Origin: JAPLJQ01 sp037143735 | GTDB lineage: Bacteria > Desulfobacterota > Syntrophia > Syntrophales > UBA2185 | Length of the DNA stretch: 36,384 nucleotides | Direction of reading: 5' to 3' | Assembly (NCBI GenBank): GCA_037143735.1 | Contig: JBAWYD010000008.1 | Location: 1-36,384, forward strand | Shown here: positions 15,039 through 22,989 of the stretch, one piece after another | How the letters are laid out: every line of letters begins with the position of its first letter | Position numbering within the stretch: position 1 is the first letter of the stretch | The notes under the pieces: generated by a model | The model's input: the letters and a program-made list of their open reading frames with translations, nothing else | Databases searched by the model: none | What the model was told of the DNA's origin: nothing | Translations under genes and position numbers: made by a program

Positions 15039-18000
15039 ATGGATGTTAGCAGAAGAGGTTTCTTGAAGATCTCTGGTGCAATCCTGGCGGCAAGTGGAAT
15101 CGGCATCAGTTTGAAGCCCGTATCCGCCTACGCACAGCCCCTGAAGATCAAGTATGCTAAAGAGACCACGACCGTTTGCCCCTACTGCTCTGTCGGATGC
15201 AGCATCATTGTATCCAGCCGGGACGGCAAGGTCATCAACACGGAAGGCGATCCGGACAGCCCCATTAACAAAGGGTCTCTGTGCAGCAAGGGCGGCTCTA
15301 TCTACCAGATGGCCGTCAATAAAAACCGCTTGGGAAAGCCCCTGTATCGAGCCCCCTACGCTTCAGAATGGAAGGAAGTGACATGGGAATGGGCACTCGA
15401 GAAGATTGCAGAAAATACCAAGAAGAGCCGTGATGCAAGTTTCAAAATCAAAAACGACAAGGGCGAAACTGTAAATCGAACGGAAGGTATCGCCTCCGTC
15501 GGCAGCGCTGCCATGGATCTCGAAGAATGTTTCACGTACCAGAAATTCTTGAGGGGGTTGGGTCTGGTCTATATCGAACATCAGGCCCGTATATGACACA
15601 GCCCAACTGTACCGGCTCTGGCAGAGTCGTTCGGACGCGGCGCAATGACGAATCACTGGGTCGATTTTCGAAACAGTGATGTAATTTTAATCATGGGAAG
15701 CAACCCCGCTTCCAATCATCCCGTCTCCTTCAAATGGATACAGGAAGCCATAGACAAGAGAGGCGCGAGGCTGCTCTGCGTGGACCCGAGGTTCACCCAG
15801 TCTGCCGCCAAAGCCCATGTCTATGCCCCCCTGCGCTCGGGGACGGATATCGCCTTCTTGGGCGGGATGATCAAGTATATCCTTGATAACAACCTGTATT
15901 TTGCGGAATATGTAAAGCTTTACACGAACGCGTCATTCCTGGTGAATCCCGCCTTGAAGCTCCCTGGAGACAACAATGGTGTATTCTCCGGACTTGAAGG
16001 CAGTAAGTACAACAAGGACACCTGGTCCTACCAGACAGGCGGCGACGGGGTCATCAAGAAGGATCCAAGCTTTCAGGATCCCAACTGCGTGTTCCAGCTT
16101 CTGAAAAAGCATTACTCCCGTTATAACCCCGACGTTGTTTCCAAAATCTGCGGAACGCCCAAGGACAAACTTCTGGAAATTTACAAGGAGTATGCGTCTA
16201 CGGGCAAACCCGACAAGGCCGGTGTTGAGCTTTACGCCATGGGCTGGACTCAGCATACCGTCGGTGTTCAGAATATCCGGACGATGTGCATCATTCAGCT
16301 CCTCCTCGGCAACATGGGCATCGCCGGCGGTGGCGTCGCGGCCATGCGCGGCGAGTCCAACGTCCAGGGTTCCACGGATCACGGCCTGCTGTTCCATATC
16401 TGGCCGGGCTATCTCGGAACCCCCACGGCTTCCCTGAAGACACTGAAGGAATTCAACGAAAAGAGAACACCCACCACAAAGGAGAAGAACAGTCTGAACT
16501 GGTGGAAAAATTTTCCCAAGTATTCTGCGAGTTTCCTGAGATCCATGTACGGGAAAAATGTCACTCTCGAAGAGGCATACCAGTTAATGCCCAAACTCGA
16601 TGATGGGGCCAACTATTCCTGGCTGACGATCTTCGACCAGATGTACAAGGGCAAGTTCACCGGCTTCTTCGCCTGGGGCATGAACCCGGCGTGCAGCGGC
16701 GCCCACTCGAACAAGGTCAGACAGGCCATGGGCAAGCTGGACTGGATGGTTAATGTCAATCTGTTTGACAATGAAACAGGTTCTTTCTGGAGAGGCCCCG
16801 GTATGGATCCGGCAAAGATCAAGACGGAGGTCTTCATGCTTCCGTGCGCCGCTTCCATGGAGAAGGAAGGAAGCCTTGCCAACAGCAGCCGGTTGATGCA
16901 GTGGCGCTATAAGGCCGTCAATCCACCCGGGGTGGCCCTGCCCGACGGCGACATCATGAGTGAGATCTACTTCAAGGTCAAAGAGCTTTATGAAAAGCAT
17001 GGCGGCCCCCTGAAGGAAGCCCTGACAAAGATTACCTGGCCCTACGGCAAGAAGACGCTGGACGGACATTACCACTATGATCCCCATGCGGTGGCCAAGG
17101 AGATCAACGGGTTCTTCCTGGAAGACAAAAAGGTTGAGGTCCCCAACAAGAAAGGGGAGTTCAAGGAATTTAAAAAGGGCGACCCTGTGCCTACCTTTGC
17201 CTGGCTTCAGGATGACGGTTCAACGTCTTCAGGATGCTGGGTCTACTGCGGCTCCTATGCCGATAAAGGTAATATGGCCGCACGCCGGGGTACAAATGAC
17301 GCCTCCGGTATCGGTCTCTATCCCGAATGGGCGTGGACCTGGCCTGTCAACCGCAGGATCATCTACAACGGCGCCTCCGTGGATCTCAACGGCAAGCCCT
17401 GGGATCCGAAACGTCCCGTCATTGCGTGGACAGGGGATAAATGGGTGGGCGATGTCCCCGACGGAGCCGGTGACCCCGGTTCGGGAAGACCGCCTTTCAT
17501 CATGAAGCCCGACGGCGTGGCCAGTCTCTTCGGACCCGGTCTGGCGGACGGTCCTTTCCCTGAACACTACGAACCCCTCGAGTGTCCCGTGGAAAAGAAC
17601 CTCATGTCGCCGCAGAAAAACAACCCGGCGATCAAGCGTTTCGACAAGCCCGGCGTAGGCTCCGATATGGATGTTTACTCTGGTGTGGCCAGTTGCGATC
17701 CCCGGTTCCCGTTTATCTGCTCCACCTACCGTGTCAGCGAGCACTGGCAAACGGGTGTTCTGACGAGATGGTGTCCATGGCTGGCAGAGATGCAGCCGGG
17801 CATGTTTGTGGAAATGAGTCTGGAACTCGCCAAAGAAAGAAATATCAAGAACGGCGAGAAAGTGATTGTGAAATCTCCAAGAGGTGAAGTTGAGGCGGCG
17901 GCCATCGTTACCCCAAGATTCAAGCCGTTCAATATCGACGGAAACATTGTTCACGAAGTGGGCATTCCCTGGCATTTCGGCTGGATCACTCAGGCAAGGC

Positions 18001-18155
18001 CGAAGAGCAAGTACGGTCCGGTGGACAAGAAGCCGGAGGTATTTACGTTCGGGGATGCGGCGAATCTGCTGACCCCGACGATCGGCGATGCCAACACCAT
18101 GATACCGGAGAGCAAGGCCTTCATGGTCAATGTCGTGAAGAAGGGGGTGATATAA
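15039..18155 (+). CDS. fdnG: Formate dehydrogenase alpha subunit, selenocysteine-containing, Tat-exported
   Basis: Oxidises formate to CO2 (or the reverse) at a molybdenum/tungsten bis-pterin centre. The 1038-residue protein starts with a Tat signal (SRRGFLKISGAILAASG). It then has a 4Fe-4S site of Cys47, Cys50, Cys54 and Cys82, and Sec186 encoded by the in-frame TGA at 15594-15596. The context HQARI-Sec-HSPTVPALAESFGRGA matches FdnG enzymes, where Sec ligates the metal. The C-terminal molybdopterin-binding domain (GEKVIVKSPRGEVEAAAIVT) is complete. I chose the ATG at 15039 for its AAAGGAG site and Tat signal. With the two genes directly downstream it forms a membrane-bound FdnGHI-type complex facing the periplasm. 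An ordinary gene caller would split it in two. Confidence 0.97.
15594..15624 (+). promoter_or_regulatory. Bacterial SECIS element of the formate dehydrogenase
   Basis: UGA at 15594, then a stem CUG...CAG with an inner CC/GG pairing and apical loop GGCUCU; the GG falls 21-22 nt after the start of the UGA. Placement and loop resemble the E. coli fdhF and fdnG elements (loop GGUCU), with base changes in the stem. Confidence 0.7.
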
Positions 18156-18950
18156 ATGTCTGAGAAAATCAAACTCTTTGATATATCGAAATGTACGGGT
18201 TGCCGTGGCTGTCAGCTGGCCTGCAAGCAGTGGAATCAGTTGGAGGCGAAGCAGACGAGGCACACGGGAACCTATCAGAATCCGCCGGACCTCCAGGCGA
18301 ATACGTATCTTTTGATGCGGTTTCAGGAGATGGCGGATGCGAAAGGCGGCGTGAAGTGGTTTTTCAGGCATCAGGCGTGCATGCACTGCACCGATGCGGC
18401 CTGTGTGAAGGTGTGCCCATCGGGTGCCCTTTACTACACCACTTTCAAAACGGTCGGGTTAAATCCAAGCAAGTGCATCGCCTGCAAGGAATGCATAGCG
18501 GCGTGTCCCTTTGATATTCCGAGATACGACGACAAGACCGACAAGATCTATAAATGCGACATGTGCGAAAGCAGACTTTCCAACAATCTGGGGCCTGCCT
18601 GTGCAAAGGCCTGTCCTACCGGAGCGCTCATCTGGGGAGACAAGGATACCTTGTTGAAGCTTGCCTACAAGCGGGCGAAGGAACTGGGCGACGGCGCTTA
18701 TGTTTACGGGGATAAATATGTGGATGGGACGCATCTGGTGTATGTCCTTCAGGAAAAGGCCAGTGTGTATGCCGCACTCCCCAAGAGCCCGTCGGTGCCG
18801 CTTTCCATCGTCTTGTGGAAGGACGTTTTGAAGCCCCTAAGTCTTTTGGCGGCGGGGGGCGTCTTGGCCGGGTCGTTTTTGCATTACATCATCCATGGGC
18901 CGAAGACCCCTGATGACGATAGTGTTACAAAGACGGAAGGGGGTGAATAA
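18156..18950 (+). CDS. fdnH: Formate dehydrogenase iron-sulfur (beta) subunit
   Basis: Transfers electrons from the catalytic subunit to the membrane cytochrome b. The 264-residue protein has four 4Fe-4S cysteine clusters: CTGCRGCQLAC (about 15-25), CMHCTDAACVKVCP, CIACKECIAACP and CDMCESR...CAKACP. A single C-terminal membrane helix (LSLLAAGGVLAGSFLHYII) anchors it, as in E. coli FdnH (294 residues). The start codon directly follows the alpha-subunit stop, and its ribosome site (AAGGGGGTG) lies inside the alpha gene, so translation is coupled. It lacks its own export signal and would travel with the Tat-exported alpha subunit. Confidence 0.95.
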   Translation: MSEKIKLFDISKCTGCRGCQLACKQWNQLEAKQTRHTGTYQNPPDLQANTYLLMRFQEMADAKGGVKWFFRHQACMHCTDAACVKVCPSGALYYTTFKTVGLNPSKCIACKECIAACPFDIPRYDDKTDKIYKCDMCESRLSNNLGPACAKACPTGALIWGDKDTLLKLAYKRAKELGDGAYVYGDKYVDGTHLVYVLQEKASVYAALPKSPSVPLSIVLWKDVLKPLSLLAAGGVLAGSFLHYIIHGPKTPDDDSVTKTEGGE

Positions 18951-18952
18951 TC

Positions 18953-19609
18953 ATGAAGAAAGGGTTAATTCAGGCTACAGATTGGTATGAGAGGTTGGTT
19001 CACTGGATGCTGGCGCTTTCCTGCCTTGCCCTGTGCTTTACGGGACTGGCGATGATGTTTCACTCATTTAACTTTATCGCGAACATCATGGGTGGGCTGG
19101 TCGTTACGAAATATGTGCACAACTTCACGGGACTCCTTTTCTGCCTTGCCCTTTTGCTGGCCCTGAAAATGTGGTGGCATGAGGCGGGTGTGTTTTCCAT
19201 GCCGGAGGATCTGGAGTGGATAAAGGTTGCCGGTGGTTACCTGTGGCACGTGGATAAGGTTCCCGAGGTGGGGAAATACAATCCGGGGCAGAAGATGTTT
19301 TTTCTGGCCGTGGCCATTTTCGGTGCGATTATGGTTGTGACGGGTCTTGTCATGTGGTTCCCGTTGAGTTTTCCATCCTGGCTGGTGCGGTGGATGTTCA
19401 CTCTCCACGCCCTGGGGTTTGTGGTGATTTTTGCGTTTTTCTTTGTTCATCTGTATCTGGGGACCATCGGTTCACCCGGTTCAGCGCCGGCGATGTTTTC
19501 CGGCTGGGTGACGAGGGCGTGGCTGAAGAAGCAGCACCCCAAGTGGTTGAAGGAGATGGAAGAAGAGGGAACCCTGGTGGTTTCCGGAGAAGAAAAAGGA
19601 TCGCACTGA
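18953..19609 (+). CDS. fdnI: Formate dehydrogenase cytochrome b (gamma) subunit
   Basis: A 218-residue integral membrane cytochrome b556-type subunit with four hydrophobic helices. Helix 1 begins WYERLVHWMLALSCLALCFT with a candidate haem His, helix 2 contains KYVHNFTGLLFCLALLLAL, and helices 3 and 4 (FFLAVAIFGAIMVVTGLVMW and FTLHALGFVVIFAFFFVHLY) hold further His residues, matching the FdnI/FdoI family. It passes electrons between the iron-sulfur subunit and the quinone pool. It starts two bases after the fdnH stop. The palindromic repeat and a strong terminator follow, closing the three-gene operon. Confidence 0.95.
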   Translation: MKKGLIQATDWYERLVHWMLALSCLALCFTGLAMMFHSFNFIANIMGGLVVTKYVHNFTGLLFCLALLLALKMWWHEAGVFSMPEDLEWIKVAGGYLWHVDKVPEVGKYNPGQKMFFLAVAIFGAIMVVTGLVMWFPLSFPSWLVRWMFTLHALGFVVIFAFFFVHLYLGTIGSPGSAPAMFSGWVTRAWLKKQHPKWLKEMEEEGTLVVSGEEKGSH

Positions 19610-19618
19610 CACATTAGC

Positions 19619-19643
19619 GGGGACAGATTTCAAATCTGTCCCC
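19619..19643. repeat. 25-bp palindromic intergenic repeat, copy 2
   Basis: Identical to the unit at 8447-8471: arms of 12 bp around one central C. It begins 10 bp after the fdnI stop codon and precedes the operon's intrinsic terminator by 22 bp. The flanks do not match copy 1. Confidence 0.9.
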
Positions 19644-19665
19644 GAGAGTTAAAAGGGATTGACTG

Positions 19666-19700
19666 GAGCGCCGTTCATCTGAGAACGGCGCTCTTTTTTT
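19666..19700 (+). terminator. Intrinsic terminator of the formate dehydrogenase operon
   Basis: GAGCGCCGTTC (19666-19676), a 6-base loop, GAACGGCGCTC (19683-19693), followed by a run of seven T. An 11-bp perfect stem. Confidence 0.93.
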
Positions 19701-19720
19701 ATGAAATTCTCCCGCAGAAT

Positions 19721-19741
19721 ACCCCGTCCTGTGGGCGGGGT
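19721..19741 (-). terminator. Possible terminator of the minus-strand acyl-CoA synthetase
   Basis: ACCCCGTCC, loop TGT, GGGCGGGGT: a 9-bp stem with one G-U pair, 36 bp beyond the minus-strand stop at 19777. The U-tract is poor (ATTCT), so termination may be weak or Rho-assisted. Confidence 0.45.
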
Positions 19742-19776
19742 AATTCACTGCCTTCCCTCTGCTCCTCCCTCATATC

Positions 19777-21909
19777 CTAAGGGCGAGGATTGATCCTGCC
19801 CGCCATCCTGGCCCACCTGTACAGAGCGCCGAGGACCACCACCGCCCTCTCCGACGAGTAAGGAAAAGCGGGAACGCCGTGTGCTTCAAGAAGGGCGGCG
19901 GCGCGTTCCACCTCGACGTCACCCGACAGGGCGGCGACAATCGGTTTTTGCGCTTTTACGGACTCGGCCGCCTGCTTCGCCCTGATAACGGTTTCGGCAA
20001 AGACCATGGGGGGCGTGATCAGTGTATGCCAGTAACCGAGGATCAGAGCGTCCACGCGCTCGTCCTCGAGGGCGAGCCGGATCGTGGCTTCATATGTTTC
20101 CGGAGGCTCTCCACCCGTAATATCCACAGGGTTTCCCGTGGCCCCGAAAGGGGGAATGTATTTTTTGAAAGCCTCGTCCAGGTCTTTTTCCAGCGTCATG
20201 AGATGCAATTGATGCCTGCTGCAGGCATCCGCCAGGAGAACGCCGAGTCCCCCGGCGCCGGTAACAATCAACACGTTCTCCCCTTTTGGGGTCGGCATTT
20301 TGCTTAAGCTTCTCGCACAATCCAGCAGCTGTTCCAGATTGGAAACCCGGACAATCCCGGCTTTCGCGAAGGCAGCGCTGTAGATCCTGTCGTCTCCCGC
20401 CAGAGCCCCCGTATGGGAAAAGGCTGCCCTCTCTCCCTGGGCGGTGGCGCCCGCCTTCAGGGCAACGATGGGCTTCTGCCGGCTTACTTTCTGCGCCGCC
20501 TTGACGAAGGCCACGCCGTCCTTTATGTCTTCCACATGCATGGCGATGACCTTCGTATTCGGGTCCTGACCGAAGAACGTGATCAGGTCGTCCTCATCCA
20601 CGTCGCACTTGTTGCCCACGCCTACAATGGCCGAGACACCCATCCTGTTTGCGCGGCTGTAGCCGATGATGGCCATCCCCACACCGCCGCTCTGGCAGGA
20701 CAGCGCCGTTGGCCCTTTTTCCGTATAAGGGGTGCAGAAGGTCGCGCAGAGATCCGCCGGCGTGTAATATATCCCGAAAATGTTTGGCCCGAGGATTCGA
20801 ACCTTGCTCTCGGCAGCCCTGGCGACGAGTTCCTTCTGGAGGTCGTTATTGCCGATCTCGGCAAACCCCGAGGAGATCACGATAGCCCCGGCGACACCCT
20901 TCGTGCCGAGATCCGTTATGGCGTCAGCCACGTTCTTCGCAGGTATAACGATCACCGCCACATCCACCTGATCGGGAATCTCCTGCACGCTCCGGTAACA
21001 TTTCAGGCCAAGAATTTCATCTGCCTTTAAATTGATGGGATAAATCCTGCCTTTGTAGCCCCCGTCGATGATGTTCTTTACCGTCGAATATCCCAGTTTT
21101 GAAGGATCGCCGGATGCTCCGATGACGGCAATGCCGACGGGCGAAAAGATTCTCTTCATGCCGGCGATAATTTCTTCCGGCGTGTATATCGTATCGGCGA
21201 CTCTCTCCGGTTTTCCGAGGGACATCCGGGCATCCACCACGATGGCGCCCGATTCCGACGCGATCACGGGGTTCAGATCGACCTCGAGAATCTCGGGATG
21301 ATCGCTAAGCAGTATCGACAGTTTCTGGATAATGTCAGCCACAGCATTTACATTAACCGCAGATTTCCCGCGGAAATTCCCGAGGATTTTTCTTCCCCTG
21401 ATTTCGCGGATCATGTCGAGGGAATCCTCCCCCGTCAGGGGAACCAATCTGAAAACCACATCGTCCGCAGCCTCAACAAAAATGCCCCCCAGACCGAACA
21501 TCACGGCATGACCGAACTGACGGCTGAAGGTGGCGCCGATCACCAGTTCGAGGCCTTCCGTTACCATCCGGTTAACCAGGACACCCTGGACAGACGCATC
21601 CGGTTTGTGCATTTTCGCCTTGTTGATTATGTCAGTAAATGATGATTTTACGGCTGCCGGAGAATCCACATTTAACATGACACCCCCAACATCGGATTTA
21701 TGAGAGATATCCGGGGATACGAGCTTCATCACAACCGGGTATCCGAGCTTGTCTGCTATCTCAACCGCTGTTTCCGGATCCGTAGCGACAGACCCGATGC
21801 TGATGTTGATGCCGCAAGCTTCCAGCACCTTTTTACTTTCGACTTCCGTAAGGATGGCTCTTCCCTGCTGTTTAACCTCTGACAAAATCTTCGTCACCGC
21901 ACTTCCCAT
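19777..21909 (-). CDS. ADP-forming acetate/acyl-CoA synthetase, ATP-grasp domain first
   Basis: A 710-residue fused enzyme of the same family as 5537-7690 but with its blocks swapped. The ATP-grasp domain is N-terminal (about 1-225, HKSDVGGV with His70, EVDLNPVI). The CoA-binding Rossmann domain starts near 245 (VGIAVIGASGDPSKLGYSTV), and the ligase-like domains end the protein, with the phosphohistidine motif SHTGALAG at His499. All catalytic motifs are present, so activity is expected: acyl-CoA + ADP + Pi to acid + CoA + ATP, or the reverse. The substrate is unknown. The start at 21909 has AAGGAGG upstream. It is convergent with the formate dehydrogenase operon and divergent from rpsT, probably a single-gene unit. 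Confidence 0.93.
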   Translation of the reverse strand: MGSAVTKILSEVKQQGRAILTEVESKKVLEACGINISIGSVATDPETAVEIADKLGYPVVMKLVSPDISHKSDVGGVMLNVDSPAAVKSSFTDIINKAKMHKPDASVQGVLVNRMVTEGLELVIGATFSRQFGHAVMFGLGGIFVEAADDVVFRLVPLTGEDSLDMIREIRGRKILGNFRGKSAVNVNAVADIIQKLSILLSDHPEILEVDLNPVIASESGAIVVDARMSLGKPERVADTIYTPEEIIAGMKRIFSPVGIAVIGASGDPSKLGYSTVKNIIDGGYKGRIYPINLKADEILGLKCYRSVQEIPDQVDVAVIVIPAKNVADAITDLGTKGVAGAIVISSGFAEIGNNDLQKELVARAAESKVRILGPNIFGIYYTPADLCATFCTPYTEKGPTALSCQSGGVGMAIIGYSRANRMGVSAIVGVGNKCDVDEDDLITFFGQDPNTKVIAMHVEDIKDGVAFVKAAQKVSRQKPIVALKAGATAQGERAAFSHTGALAGDDRIYSAAFAKAGIVRVSNLEQLLDCARSLSKMPTPKGENVLIVTGAGGLGVLLADACSRHQLHLMTLEKDLDEAFKKYIPPFGATGNPVDITGGEPPETYEATIRLALEDERVDALILGYWHTLITPPMVFAETVIRAKQAAESVKAQKPIVAALSGDVEVERAAALLEAHGVPAFPYSSERAVVVLGALYRWARMAGRINPRP

Positions 21910-22104
21910 GGGATTCCTCCTTCAGACTTCTTCATGCATGGATTTTGGTTACAATGTAAGTACTTGAAACGAAATAATAAAGTCAAGACGATTTATTGTT
22001 CATATCACCATTTGAAAGAAAAACTTATTAGAAATCGAACCATACCGTTATGACATCAGATATCATATTATCCGGATCGTAATGTCGGTGAATTTACTTT
22101 CGGC

Positions 22105-22131
22105 TTGACATGATTGGTGAATTCGTATAGT
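22105..22131 (+). promoter_or_regulatory. Promoter candidate for rpsT
   Basis: TTGACA (22105-22110), TATAGT (22126-22131). Both boxes are strong but the spacer is only 15 bp, shorter than optimal. Confidence 0.45.
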
Positions 22132-22174
22132 GAATCACATTCACACTAAGAAATAAATGAAGGAGGATTATTTT

Positions 22175-22435
22175 TTGGCAACACACAAATCCGCAATAAA
22201 AAGAAGCAGACAGAACGAGAAGAGCCGGGTGAGAAATACTTCCATAAAATCCAGCATCAAGACAAAAATCAAATCCGTTTTACAGGCCGTTGAAACGAAG
22301 GATAAGCCCGGTTCGGAAACGGCCCTGGCTGCCGCCATTCCCGCCATTGCCAAAGCTGCTGCAAAGGGTGTCTTCCATAAAAAGAATGCATCGCGCAAGA
22401 TATCGAGGCTTACGAAGAAGGTTAAGGCGATTTAA
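22175..22435 (+). CDS. rpsT: 30S ribosomal protein S20
   Basis: An 86-residue basic protein that binds 16S rRNA early in 30S assembly. Read from the TTG at 22175 it starts (M)ATHKSAIKRSRQNEKSRVRN, the classic S20 N-terminus, and ends KKNASRKISRLTKKVKAI. The TTG lies eight bases after AAGGAGG. An in-frame ATG at 22157 would itself overlap that ribosome site and add six residues absent from the family, so TTG is the start. E. coli rpsT also begins with UUG, where the weak start takes part in autogenous control. Its last four bases overlap the convergent lptE gene. Confidence 0.96.
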   Translation: MATHKSAIKRSRQNEKSRVRNTSIKSSIKTKIKSVLQAVETKDKPGSETALAAAIPAIAKAAAKGVFHKKNASRKISRLTKKVKAI

Positions 22436-22980
22436 AAGCCAGACATCATTAATCGGTAGGCCTTTTCCGTTGAATCGTTCGATAGTTTTACGAGGGCATC
22501 TTTTCGGTTTCTTTCTTTCGTGGTCACATCTGAAAAGGGATAATCCTGGGTTGCCGAGAAACCTTTATCCGTCCATATCACCTTCCCGGTAGCCTGCTCT
22601 TCCAGAACAAGCTCCATTGACAGGGTCATACGTTCTTCCGCAGCAAGGTTATCCTTCTGGTAAGAAAGGGGAGCCGATGTGAGGTTGTCTATGTTTCCCC
22701 TGAATATAGCATCGGCGGCATTCCGGCTGTCAACCAGCTTAAGCCTTCTTCCTCTGATAAACTGATCGATAAAGGCGCTTCTTATGGTGTTTTCAAGATT
22801 GGCCTCACTGGTTTTGTTGGCAAAATTGTCGACGAAAACCGTCTGAATGCTTTTATCGATATATTCTCCACCGGGGCTGAAACGGTATCCGCAACCGGAT
22901 ACGGCCAGAATCTGTATCAGGGCGAAGCTGATGATTAAAAGACTGCACTGAAGAACTTTATGTTTCCTGCCTGAGAGCAT
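22432..22980 (-). CDS. lptE: LptE-like LPS-assembly lipoprotein
   Basis: A 182-residue outer-membrane lipoprotein. The signal sequence ends in lipobox AVSGC (Cys30), followed by GYRFSPGGEYIDKSIQTVFV, the typical start of LptE/RlpB-type proteins. NLENTIRSAFIDQFIRG and EERMTLSMELVLEEQATGKV also fit. LptE plugs the LptD barrel that inserts lipopolysaccharide, so this supports a Gram-negative envelope. The family is poorly conserved, so the call rests on the lipobox, size, GYRF motif and position just after leuS, where lptE commonly lies in proteobacteria. It begins 9 bp after the leuS stop and is the last gene of the long minus-strand series. Confidence 0.85.
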   Translation of the reverse strand: MLSGRKHKVLQCSLLIISFALIQILAVSGCGYRFSPGGEYIDKSIQTVFVDNFANKTSEANLENTIRSAFIDQFIRGRRLKLVDSRNAADAIFRGNIDNLTSAPLSYQKDNLAAEERMTLSMELVLEEQATGKVIWTDKGFSATQDYPFSDVTTKERNRKDALVKLSNDSTEKAYRLMMSGF

Positions 22981-22989
22981 GATGTCCCC

